From Gambelia wislizenii (taxonomy: Eukaryota; Chordata; Lepidosauria; Squamata; Crotaphytidae), in NCBI GenBank assembly GCA_030847615.1, contig JAUMIR010000005.1, positions 247,294,645 to 247,358,644 on the forward strand: DNA of 64,000 nt, in the 5' to 3' direction. The notes beneath the pieces were generated by a model. It had not been told where the DNA came from, did not search any database, and saw nothing but the letters and a program-made list of their open reading frames with translations. Positions 36,660 to 45,827 of the stretch are shown piece after piece. Position numbers and translations under genes: made by a program. Each line of letters opens with the position of its first letter. Positions within the stretch are counted from its first letter, which is position 1.

Positions 36660-36863
36660 TCTCACCACCCTCCCTAAAGTGGTGATCGGGGCTTCAAAGC
36701 CCCGGTCACCACTTTCTTCCCCCCTCCCACACTCCCTAAAGTGGCGATCAGGGCTTCGAAGCCCCGGTCCCACTTTCCTCCCCCCTCCCACCCTCCCCAA
36801 AGTGGGAATCTGCAAATATGTGGAACCGCGAATGTGAAACCCGCAAGTGTGGAGGGACAACTG
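36660..36863. mobile_element. Palindrome-cored Tigger-like element, right half
   Basis: The right end reads ACCGCGAATGTGAAACCCGC then AAGTGTGGAGGGACAACTG, followed by TA. This matches the right terminus of the 48592-56377 element (CGCGAATGTGGAGGGACAAC). Inside are two tandem palindromic units plus part of a third (AAAGTGG starts at 36676, 36738 and 36799; spacing 62 and 61 bp). Unit 1 folds as AAAGTGGTGATCGGGGCTT / AAGCCCCGGTCACCACTTT with one mismatch. C-rich linkers (TTCCCCCCTCCCAC) join units. No left TIR is seen, so it is a truncated copy inserted in the hAT element. Confidence 0.7.
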
Positions 36864-36891
36864 TAGTCGCAAATGTTTCATCCTCCCCTAT

Positions 36892-36952
36892 TAGACACTC
36901 TGTGCCGGAGGTCTGTAGGCCAAAACAACAGAAGTCCGGCACAGAGTGTCTA
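36892..36952. repeat. Perfect 18-bp inverted repeat
   Basis: Arms TAGACACTCTGTGCCGGA (36892-36909) and TCCGGCACAGAGTGTCTA (36935-36952), loop 25 bp. It lies inside the hAT element, right of the Tigger-like fragment. Confidence 0.85.
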
Positions 36953-37232
36953 GTTCTGAAACTTCCGGTTAAGCTCCCTCACATCCGCTGGCAGAGATAA
37001 TGTTTTTTTCACAAAGTGACACACCACCTTAGTTATGCTCAACTTTTTTGGCGAAGTTTGACATACCAAGCTCAAAAGGTTGCCCATCACTGTTCTAGTA
37101 GGACATTAGCAGTGCTTTTCATATTATTACTAGCTGTACCTGGCATAACATACGCTGTTATAGTAGATTTGAAAGGTTCACATGGTTCCGCTACACACTA
37201 TTATTTTAGGAAAACAATACTGCATTGTTTTA

Positions 37233-37380
37233 CATGTGGGTGGTGAGTGGCTGAGGGAGTGAGAGGAGGGAGGGGCCCTTGTGAGGCTGAGGGTGTAGAT
37301 GCAGATTGAGTGGCAGGAGTGGATTGTGAGGTGGAAAGGGAATTTGCATGTGGGTGGTGAGTGGCTGAGGGAGTGGGAGG
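37233..37380. repeat. Direct duplication, spacing 114 bp
   Basis: CATGTGGGTGGTGAGTGGCT... begins at 37233 and again at 37347 and matches over about 34 bases with one difference. No gene seen. Confidence 0.7.
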
Positions 37381-37452
37381 GATTGGTTATGTATGTTTCC
37401 TAAGCAGCCAATCAGCACACTGGGAAAGGAAACATACCCAAGAGTTTTACAC

Positions 37453-37490
37453 AGAGAGAGAGAGAGATGATGATGATGATGATGATGATG
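37453..37490. repeat. (GA)n-(GAT)n microsatellite
   Basis: A GA run followed directly by about eight ATG/GAT triplets. It produces a poly-Asp run in one frame, which is not evidence of a gene. Confidence 0.9.
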
Positions 37491-37639
37491 TATCTGCTAG
37501 ACTTAATACCTTCCCACATTGCCATCCTTTTGTGTCATATTTTAATTAAACTAAGCCTGAGGGCAGGGAAGTAGGGATGTGGGGTTTTTTTTGGTTGGCA
37601 TTTACTTGTAAAGTGCGGTGTTCAGTGATGGTACTATAT

Positions 37640-38070
37640 AAATAAATGATAAAAATAATATTTATATCCTGTTTTTCTCTCAATAATGAGACTCAAGGTG
37701 GCTAACAGCATATCTAAAACTATACAGATTAAAACTATGCAAAACATTCAATAAAAGTGTAACTATACATGTTATTGGAAAACAAAGAAATTATAAAATT
37801 AAAAATATTTTTAAAACATTAAAAAGACTACATACAAACTTTAAAAATAGTACCACACAGCCTTAAAAGCCCACCACAGTCAGCCTGATAGCTTAAAGCC
37901 TGATGGCATAAAAATATTTTGATTTGCTGATGGAAGGAGATCAAGAATCAACCATCCTGGCCTCTCTAGGGAGGGAATTCCAAAGTCTGGGAGCAGCCAC
38001 TGAGAAGGCCCTCTCTCATTTTACCACCAAATTATCTTGAATAAGGATTTCCAGTTATGTATTTAAGAGG
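37640..38070 (-). repeat. L2-like LINE 3' fragment
   Basis: On the minus strand: GAATTCCCTCCCTAGAGAGG, AGCAGCCACTGAGAAGGCCC on the plus strand (the AFSVAAP-LWNSLP area), and the 3' end GCCACCTTGAGTCTCATTAT, AACAGGATATAAATATTAT. Frames are broken. Confidence 0.6.
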
Positions 38071-38168
38071 GAACAAGAGGGTAAGTTCTTTGTAGTGGAA
38101 TTCATATATCACATTTGCATTTATTTGGTATTTTTAGGCCTTTTAACATTTGTCTTATAGTCAGTCCA

Positions 38169-38680
38169 TGACGAATGTTGCTGTCCTTGAGCAAGCAGGG
38201 ATCACCAGCATTGAGGCCATGATATTGAGAACACAGCTGCGCTGGGCAGGGCACGTTTCTAGGATGGAGGACCATCGCCTCCCAAAAATACTACTCTACG
38301 GTGAACTCGCCACGGGTCAGCGTAAGAGGGGCGCTCCAAAAAAGCGATACAAAGACTCCCTGAAACAACATCTCAGGCTTGGCCAAATTGATCACCAACA
38401 GTGGTCCGCCCTGGCCTCACATCGGGAGGCATGGAGACGCACTATCCACAATGCTGCAGCCTTATTTGAGAACTCACGACGAACAAGTCTTGAAGAGAAA
38501 CGACAACGCAGAAAGAATCACAACCCAAAAGCATCACCCAAGGAGACCTTCTGCTGTGCTTTTTGCAACCGGACTTGTTTATCTCGGATTGGCCTTTTTA
38601 GTCATCAGCGCGCTTGCAGAAAACGCGGGATGAGTCCTTCCTGAATCTTCGTTTGCGAAGAAAAGCCAGAGAGAGAGAGA
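38169..38680 (+). pseudogene. Third copy of the 14-kb LINE family, 3' end only
   Basis: Begins at the TNVAVLEQAGITSIEAMILR region and runs open through the zinc finger (CCAFCNRTCLSRIGLFSHQR) to MSPS and stop at 38642, then the 3' tail with the CTTCG-TTTG-CGAAG hairpin. Compared with copy 1 over about 490 bp I count about six substitutions and no indel, so these two copies are close in age or source. Confidence 0.85.
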
Positions 38681-38827
38681 ACATTTGTCTCCAAGGTTGC
38701 TTCCTGCACATACAAAGTATTTCTACAATCAGGTCTGGCATTGGCACTTCATTGGATGTATGGAAATTTGGGGACACTGGATATCTGTCTAATTTAATAA
38801 TACAATTTAATATATAATTTGTTGCAT

Positions 38828-38829
<2 letters not shown>

Positions 38830-38858
<29 letters not shown>
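38830..38858. repeat. (GT)n microsatellite
   Basis: About 14 GT dinucleotides in a row. Confidence 0.95.
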
Positions 38859-38860
<2 letters not shown>

Positions 38861-39400
38861 GACATAAATTGTGGTTTTGTTTGCAATATTAATATATGAT
38901 TGGCCTTCTAGAATCCAGAAGAGATATACTTGTTAACTAAACACAAGGAGATGAGAGTCAAATGTCCAGAACTGTGTTCCAGCTAAAGGAAGCAACCACT
39001 GGTTATTCAGTGGATGATGGTTTCAAGACCTATTACTCTTCTGACACTGTAAAGTTTCTCTCCAAAGTGCTTAAAGGCTTGACAATGAAAGGGCCTCTTG
39101 CCCGGTACTGATTAACAGCATTTCTATCCTCTTGCCAAGCTCAGGTTCCAGTTTTATATAGATATCTGATTTCAGAATCTACACCTCGGTGACCAACAAC
39201 AGCTGCAGAATATACCTGCCTTTGTGTAACCACAAAAAGTTGAACTCCCCCCCCCATTGCACAAAATAGTCCTACAAGCCAGTTGGGTTCTAAAATAAAA
39301 CATAAATTTTTAGTCCCTTATTTGGGATCTGTCAAGTCTACAAGAAGTGATATGAAACTTTTGCTCTGGAAAAACAAGCTCTCTCTCCAGTTAAGACAGA
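38859..39400. other. Unannotated non-coding DNA
   Basis: No gene or clear repeat recognised. Confidence 0.35.
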
Positions 39401-39961
39401 GGAGATTATCACATGCGCTAAGTATCCCAGGACAGGGGCGAGCTGAGATCACTAACAGGCTCCCTTTTCAGATGACGTCGTCCCTGTCCTGGTATGCTCC
39501 CATTCTGCTCCCGTCCCCTCTGCTTCCTCTTATTAACGATTTAAATTGTTAATAAGGCGCCTGTTCCCTCTCTGTGATGGAATCACGGGCGTATGAAAAG
39601 GAGCCCCGTTATGCTGGTGCGATGCCAGCCACGGTGGAGGTCCCTCCCGAACACTTCTGGGTGCGATCAGGACAAGGAGGTAAGTGACATCCTTCCCCTT
39701 CCACCCCGGCTTATTTGCGTTTTTCTACCTTTGTTTTTGTACTTGCTGTCACTTTTCTTTCTTTCGTTCACTTTATTTTTTTGAATTCCCCACGTGCTCA
39801 TTCTCTCATGAGAACAGCCTGGGATTTCAAATAAGGAAGCGAGCCATTTCTGTTGCGGTTCTAAGGTATGACTGAATTTTTTTTTAAAGTGTTACAGGGA
39901 CGGGAGTGGGGTGGGATTGGGAGTACTGGGATGGGTTTTTAGGACCTTTGTGATAATCTCC
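39401..39961. mobile_element. TIR element with GGAGATTATCACA ends
   Basis: Perfect 13-bp inverted repeats: GGAGATTATCACA at 39401-39413 and TGTGATAATCTCC at 39949-39961. The interior (561 bp in all) is more G+C- and CpG-rich than the flanks and has an inner palindrome, ATTAAC-gatttaaatt-GTTAAT, near 39532. It contains a GGAGGTAAGTGAC donor-like sequence at about 39676, but no acceptor or coding frame. No clear target duplication; superfamily unknown. Confidence 0.6.
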
Positions 39962-40115
39962 AGCATGTAAGATGTGGGATATAGATCATACAGTAAATTT
40001 AATTAGAGTCTGAGAAGATAGACAAGATTATTGTTTTTATAGCAAAGTGTCTTTATTCATATACTTTATTCCTGATCCATATAGCTTCTGGGTACAATGT
40101 AGCCTGTTTGGAATT

Positions 40116-40335
40116 CAGTGGGCACTCCAGAACCATGGGGGTTCAGTTCTGGGATACCCCCCCCCTGAAGATGCAAAAAAATGCAGACAGTCAAGACCCA
40201 TATTATTACATGGCGGTGACGTAAACATACACACTTCAGTCTGTTCACATTCTTGCCATTTAATAATATGAGGTGGGGCAATCCACAGACATCCAATTTA
40301 TGGATCAGGAGCCTGCGGATACAGAGGGCCCACTG
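40116..40335. mobile_element. Tigger-like MITE, CAGTGGGC subfamily
   Basis: Left end CAGTGGGCACTCCAGAACCA; right end, reverse-complemented, CAGTGGGCCCTCTGTATCCG, followed by TA. The interior has GTTCAGTTCTGGGATACC and ATTTATGGATCAGGAGCCTG. Non-coding. Confidence 0.7.
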
Positions 40336-40424
40336 TATTGGTTAAAATGTGCTTTCATGTCTGTTTGTATATCATTATCAACAAAAATGAAGTGACTGAT
40401 TGCTCTCTCTGTACAGGTCACACA

Positions 40425-40705
40425 CACTGTACCCACGGGGGATAGGTTCCTCGACTTACTGTTTATAAGTGAAACCACAGATAATATTGAGTCCTGTTAA
40501 AATAAAGGACTTCCAATACAAAAATACCATAAATTTGCATTGGAGGACTTAGTGATTCCTAGAGAGGACACCTCTCTAGGCATTTTCCAGCATGATTCTA
40601 TAGTATGTGTCCCTATTTTTTCAGCTGTGGATAACTGAAACCAGAGATATTGGTTCTGTGGATATTGGGGGGTGGGCGACCTGAATATACAAAGAGGATT
40701 GAACA
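40425..40705. mobile_element. Old Tigger-like fragment
   Basis: GTACCCACGGGGGATAGGTT, TAAGTGAAACCACAGATAAT, then AAATAAAGGACTTCC and CTGTGGATAACTGAAACCAG resemble the interior of the 61414 and 18420 MITEs. The ends are eroded. Confidence 0.5.
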
Positions 40706-40768
40706 TTGTTAATCATCTTTCAGTCAGGAGTGTAGTGTGGGGTGTTTTTTTTTTTAAAGTGTGCTATG

Positions 40769-40959
40769 TCGCTGGGATTTGGTTCCAGGACCTCCCCCCC
40801 CCCCCCGTGGAGCCATGAATACTCAAGTCCCATTATATGCAATGGCATAGCAAAATGGCAAAATCACGGTTTTTTTGGATTATTTGTTTTTTTAAGAATA
40901 TTTTCAAACCATGAATACTTAAATCCGTGGATACCCCCGTGGATATGGAGGGACAACTG
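40769..40959. mobile_element. Tigger/MER2-like MITE, left end lost
   Basis: GTCGCTGGGATTTGGTTCCA ... CATTATATGCAATGGCATAG ... GTGGATATGGAGGGACAACT-G then TA. Same interior as the copies at 8383 and 13529. The left TIR is missing or mutated. Confidence 0.75.
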
Positions 40960-41088
40960 TACTTCGAAACAGCACAGCAGCAGGAGAGAAATAGAAAGTC
41001 CTTTTCCAGGGGGAAGGAGAACATATCTTTATAAGGGAGCCTAGGGATAGTTGTCTTGCCAGTGGCAAGTAGTTATTTTGGATATGGA

Positions 41089-41694
41089 GGTCCCGTCTAC
41101 ACGATTTAAATAATACGTACAGCGTGTGAAAGTTCGCGCTTCGGTACAAACGGCTGTTCGGATGCACACGAATGCAAAAGAGGGGGCCCCCGGTTTTCCA
41201 CCCTGAAATACGCACACGCGGCGTTTGGGAGGGAAAGCGGATCGCGAAGAGAAATCCGTACGCCATTCGGATGGCTGACAGGTCTGTACGGTCCGTTCAC
41301 ACACATACAAACAGGCTGTGTAATCTGATTGGCTGGCTGAGTAGAGGGGGCGGGGCTAGCACAGAGGGGAATTGGGAGCGGCTGCCATGTTGGTTTCCCG
41401 GCTTGTGAGCGTCTGGTAAGTTCGTGAATTTATATGTTTATTTATTTTTATTTTATATTGTAAATACGGAAAACTGACTGTCTGCAAACCAGGAACCTTT
41501 TTTTTAAAAAAAAGTGGCAGGAGATTTAAAACTGCCGCTTGGCTTGCTCGCTCCAGCCAGCTTCGGGAAGAGGGAGTCATACGGAGTTTAGGGGGGTTAA
41601 AAATCGTATAGCCGGTTCGTATGCATACGAACGACAGGCTGTTCGTATTTCTTGCCCCCCATACGGATTTTTTTATGATCGTATAGCCGCACCC
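41089..41694. mobile_element. CpG-rich TIR element with repeated CGTAT motifs
   Basis: Left end GGTCCCGTCTACACGATTTA; right end, reverse-complemented, GGTGCGGCTATACGATCATA. About 606 bp, rich in CpG. Near its ends, the words CGTAT/ATACG/CGTAC recur many times. A perfect 18-bp palindrome GTTCGTATGCATACGAAC is at 41615-41632. The interior shares TGATTGGCTGGC, GGGGCGGGGCTAGC and GCTGCCATGTTGG with the elements at 24932 and 46823. No transposase. A second member is at 57993-58585. Confidence 0.65.
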
Positions 41695-41786
41695 GGAGAC
41701 AATGAACATACCAGTGGTAGAAGGCTTTACAGATTTATTAGTTTAGCAGACAAGATATCTAGATGTTATAAAAGCAAGGCCTATAT
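41695..41786. other. Spacer containing left copy of a 30-bp direct repeat
   Basis: TCTAGATGTTATAAAAGCAA at 41758-41777 resembles TCTAGATACTATAAAAGCAA at 43579-43598, on the other side of the nested block. Confidence 0.6.
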
Positions 41787-42085
41787 CTGGCATGTGCAAA
41801 CTACAACCCAAGGGCTTCCCTAGGGGGTCAAACTTTTTTGCCCCCAAGTGCCCTCTGCAGGGTATAGAAGGCATTTTCGCCACATTCTTGGGCCTAGGAG
41901 AGGCCTTTTTTGGAACAGGAAGTGACTTCCTCTCACTTCCTGTTGTTAAAAGAGGCTTCTCCTGGGCCTAAAATATCCTCCATACCCTCTAGAGGCCATT
42001 TGGGTGCAAAAATTAGATTTTTTTTTTTTTTTAAATGCAGGGAGGTACAGCCAACAAAAATGTCCTGTAGGGGGAAATGCAGTCC

Positions 42086-42324
42086 TTCTCCCCAACTAAT
42101 GAATTAAGAGAGAATTGTTACAAAATGCAATTTCACTGGTATATGACCCTGTTAAAAATGGCAAAAAAATGTATAAAGAGAAGACAAATAATTGTTGGAA
42201 GTGTGGAGACATAAACGGCTTATTCTATCATATGTGGTGGTCATGTAAAGCTGAAAAGAATTTTGGATCAATATTAATAACTTAATAAGAAAAGTAATAA
42301 AAAAGGATTTCAGATTTAAACCAG
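42086..42324 (+). pseudogene. L1 LINE ORF2 C-terminal fragment, part 1
   Basis: Translation gives KKMYKEKTNNCWKCGDINGL then FYHMWWSCKAEK, the C-x2-C...H...C zinc-knuckle-like block at the C-terminus of vertebrate L1 ORF2. The sequence goes on to KKDFRFKPEL at the CR1 insertion point. Stops interrupt the frame near 42270-42300. Confidence 0.85.
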
Positions 42325-42952
42325 AACTATGAGGCAGCTAAAAAGGCCAATGTGATTTTGGGCTGTATCAATAGAAGTATAGTGCCTAGATCAAGGGAAG
42401 TAATAGTGCCACTCTATTCTGCCTTGGTCAGACCTCACCTAGAATACTGTGTCCAGTTCTGGGCACCACAATTCAAAAAGGATATTGACAAATTGGAACA
42501 TGTCCAGAGGAGGGCAACTAAAATGGTGAAAGGTCTGGAAACGATGCCTTATGAGGAGAGACTTAGGGAGCTGGGTATGTTTAGCCTGGAAAAAAGACAG
42601 TTAAGAGGCAATATGATAGCCCTGTTTAAGTATTTGAAGGGATGTCATGCTGAGGACGGAGCAGGCTTGTTTTCTGTTGCTCCAGAAACTGGAACACAGA
42701 GCAATGGATGCAAGCTCCAGGAACAGAGATTCCACCTCAACATTAGGAGGAACGTTTTGACAGTAAGAGCTGTTCGGCAGTGGAACACACTCCCTCGGAG
42801 CATGGTGGGGTCTCCTTCCTTGGAGGTCTTTAAACAGAGGCTGGATTGCCATCTGTTGGGGATGCTTTGATCAAGATTTCCTGTGTGGCAGGGGGTTGGA
42901 CTGGATGGCCCTCGTGGTCTCTTCCAACTCTTCAGTTCTATGATTCTATGAT
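42325..42952 (+). pseudogene. CR1 LINE 3' part inserted in L1
   Basis: The last about 180 codons of CR1 ORF2 are intact: ILGCINRSIVPRSREVIVPL, LVRPHLEYCVQFWAPQFKKD, LRELGMFSLEKRQLRGNMIA, NVLTVRAVRQWNTLPRSMVG, and VFKQRLDCHLLGML then stop at 42870. The 3' end GGACTGGATGGCCCTCGTGG, CTTCCAACTC and TCTATGATTCTATGATT follows. The RT catalytic domain and endonuclease are absent through 5' truncation. It sits exactly between L1 codons ...FKPEL and LLNMLDRE.... Confidence 0.9.
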
Positions 42953-43537
42953 TATTGAATATGCTTGATAGAGAATTTCCAAAGGAATTTAAGAAAGTAA
43001 TGCTTTACGTGACCACCACAGCCAGAATTGTCTACGCTAGGTATTGGAGACATAAAAAGATTCCAAACTGTGAAGAGTGGATGATAAAACTACTGGAAGT
43101 AGCTCAAATAGAGCAACTTACCTGTTGGGTTAAACACCAATCAACAAATGAGTTCAGAAAGGAATGGGAAAGCTTAATTGAGTATTGGAAAATGAATTGG
43201 AATGAGTATATAGTAACATGGTTTACAGATTAAGTTATGAAGATTAAATGAAAGTTGGCTGGGGAAAAAAGGAAATGATGGAATAGCTTACGTGTTAAAC
43301 CTTCTGTTGTTACAGGGTATAATTTGTAAACTATGATATTTGTTAAAAGATTGTAGATTCTGTATCCAAAACTTTGTTTGTAGAGCATTGGATAAGAAAT
43401 ATTATGTAAGAAAGCCAAAAACAGAGAAGGAAAGCTAGTTCAAACAACAGTACAGAAGGAAGTTAAATGTGTAATTTGTCTTTTTTTATGTCTGTATTTG
43501 AAAATATCTTTAAAGATAATAATATTTTTTTAAAAAA
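42953..43537 (+). pseudogene. L1 LINE ORF2 C-terminal fragment, part 2, and 3' end
   Basis: Resumes the L1 frame: LLNMLDREFPKEFKKVMLYV, then TTTARIVYARYWRHKKIPNC and WMIKLLEVAQIEQLTCWVKH, ending at a stop at 43231-43233. About 300 bp of A+T-rich 3' sequence follows and ends in an A-rich tract (TTTTTTTAAAAAAG) at the target duplication. Confidence 0.85.
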
Positions 43538-43606
43538 GAAATGCCGTCCCCTAGCTTTCTGCAGTTAGCTGTCCCTGCTCTAGATACTATAAAAGCAATT
43601 TCTATA

Positions 43607-45019
43607 CGTAGAACAAGTCCCACAGATCAAACTCACATCTCCTCCATTCTGTTGTTGGGAGCTCTAAAGAAGCAACAGTGGAGATACCTCCTTTGTGGCC
43701 ACTGTGGATCACCTTGCCAATTCTTCTTTTCTGCACCAACTTCTCCCAGGGCAAATCCACAGGGCTTTATATAGGTTAATGGCCCTTAGATCTAGCACAC
43801 CTGTACTCCATTGGGTGTATGCCTCCTGTTACCCACAGTTGATTTTACTTGATAAATTCTAACAAACGAACAGTCCTGTTCTAATTGCAAAGTCCTTATG
43901 TTTACATTTAACTGGACAAGGATAAATCACATCAAATAGTTTGTTCTGATACCTCCCTTTCTTCCAAGGCCATATGAACCATACACTAAAGATAAAGATA
44001 TATAAAAGTAATTTTACTAAAGTAAGAGTAAGATTATGTAAGCTTACAATTAGTCAAAGCCAATACTGCTCAGGCTTCCGGGAGAAAATAATCAAAGTGG
44101 TCAGCATGATGGAATAATTGATACATGTCATCCTTCTTGTATAAAGTTCTTTGGTTGTATTTCCTCCCACAATACTATGTAGGATTTCTGAATACAGCTG
44201 CAGACTGGCGAGGAAGGTTAAATATGGCATATTGATTCAAAATGGCAGGCAAATGTTTGGTTGCAATCTTTAGAGACATTTTAAATTATTTTTATTGGAG
44301 TAATTAACTCATCCAGTTAGCTTCATACTGCTTTTGTATATGAGCAAGGAAACCAATATCGGCCTTTGAAGGTCAAGTATTATAACTAGGGCACATAAGC
44401 CAAGTATTCTGTTCTGGTCTATATGGATATACTGGAGGACAGAGAATAGAGAGTGATTTCATTCTAAGTACTGTATGTGGATACATGTAGCCCCATGAAA
44501 TGGCTGCTTATATTCACAAATATCCATTGCCACTGTAAAGGGAAAGAAAAGAGACCAAAGGTTGACCAGACAGGCTTCCTGATCCCTTATTTAAATTTTG
44601 ACTCCCATAAAAAGTGGAATAGATTTGTTGTACTGCAACTAATAACTTTACAGAAATATTCCTTTTGCCCTTCTAGCCCAGTCAGAGCATACTTTCAGAG
44701 GCAGGTTAACCAAATGGGAATTAACCTAAAAGTGGAACTTCATCACCAAAATAAATAAACAAATAAAATGATGTGATTAAATGTGTGTCTATGTATAATA
44801 GTGTATATGTATAATGTGAATTTAGAAATAATCACTGTAATTTAAATAAAATACACTATTCTCACTGTTGTGGATAAATAGTGATTTTTGTTTTAAATCC
44901 AAAACTACCAACATACACATGTGAAATGAAATAACAAGGTCAGATAGTGACTACCTCACTTGCATACCTGCTGCTTAGTTAACTGTCCAGGTCATGAGTG
45001 TTAATGGAGGCTCACAAGG
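43607..45019. other. Unannotated non-coding DNA
   Basis: No gene recognised. The region is A+T-rich with small open frames (43541, 44477) lacking known domains. Confidence 0.35.
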
Positions 45020-45027
45020 CTCTAGCT

Positions 45028-45379
45028 CAACGCCTCTTAACCTTTTCTTTACCAGGGACCCTCTTTAAATATCTTTTGTTGCCGCAGACCCCCAAAACTT
45101 AACTCAAGATTTAAAACAACATCAACAATAATACAATTGCACCATCCATTAAACCTTCCCTGAGAGGCACTGGAGGGGGAGGGAAGAATGTTCTCCTGCT
45201 TCTTCCTGCAAGTTTGTGGCTGGAGTGGATTGAACAGCAATGTGCAGGCCAAGCCAGCCTTTGCCTTGGCTCCTGTCACACTGTGGGGAGGAGGTGGGCT
45301 AAGCAGCCTTCTTCACGGATCTCTTGTGAGGACATCACAGCCTCCAGGGGGTCTGCGGACCACAGGATAAGAACCACTG
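45028..45379. mobile_element. hAT (Charlie-like) MITE with 8-bp TSD
   Basis: 352 bp. Left end CAACGCCTCTTAACCTTTTC; right end, reverse-complemented, CAGTGGTTCTTATCCTGTGG. CTCTAGCT is duplicated exactly at 45020-45027 and 45380-45387. The interior has GGGACCCTCTTTAAATATC and CCAGGGGGTCTGCGGACCAC, typical of Charlie-type MITEs. Confidence 0.85.
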
Positions 45380-45387
45380 CTCTAGCT

Positions 45388-45827
45388 GTTTTCCCTTCTT
45401 TATAATTAACCCGGACTTACACTGGACAGCCCTTCAAATAAAAGAGAGTCCTCTGGCATCCCTTCAGAGAGAGAACTATCCCCCCTAAAGTAGGGCACTT
45501 GGCTAGCTTAATGGGAGGAATTATCCAAGTTGGACCAGTCTTTTCTGGAAGAATGCTCCTTTTGGCAGGAGTCTCTCTGAGGCACCAAAGGAATGAATGG
45601 CAGTTCCAGACAGGATAAAACCTCTTAAAGCTGCTTTCCTCCTTGTCTGGCTCACTGCCTGCTAGCAGTACTAGCCCAAGATGAGAGGAAATAAATAAGC
45701 AAGAGCTGTCGCTCCTCACTGGTTTGGAAGAGAGCTACCCCGGAAATGGGTGGCATGGGATTCTTAATATGGTTTGCCACACGGAAACAGGCTAAAGTCA
45801 GATGAGACATAAGAAGTTACAACACAA
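45388..45827. other. Unannotated non-coding DNA
   Basis: No gene recognised; a 100-codon minus-strand open frame (45417-45719) has no known domain. Confidence 0.35.

Larger units (their letters stand above)
36565..37092. mobile_element. hAT-type MITE with perfect 8-bp TSD, carrying a nested element
   Basis: Left end CAGTGATGGCGAACCTATG; right end, reverse-complemented, CAGTGATGGGCAACCTTTTG. TTCTAGTA is repeated exactly at 36557-36564 and 37093-37100. The element is 528 bp. Its middle is occupied by part of a different, Tigger-like element (36660-36863). A separate 18-bp perfect inverted repeat lies at 36892-36909 / 36935-36952. No transposase frame is present. Confidence 0.85.
41787..43577. 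mobile_element. Old hAT-like foldback element holding an L1 with a nested CR1
   Basis: The outer element shows as 41787-42085 and 43538-43577. Its core pairs GGAACAGGAAGTGACTTCC with CACTTCCTGTTGTTAAAAG and resembles 18065-18400. The right end, reverse-complemented, reads CAGGGACAGCTAACTGC. An L1 insertion splits it, shown by the near-repeat GAAATGCAGTCC (42074-42085) / GAAATGCCGTCC (43538-43549). Confidence 0.55.

Noticed and set aside
37453..37549. An acidic-repeat protein (poly-Asp) encoded at 37361-37549
   Set aside because: The Asp run is a (GAT)n microsatellite next to (GA)n; there is no gene context.
39676..39686. Splice donor (GGAGGTAAGTGAC) marking a host exon
   Set aside because: It lies inside a 561-bp TIR element, with no coding frame or acceptor nearby. 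Single donor matches are common by chance.
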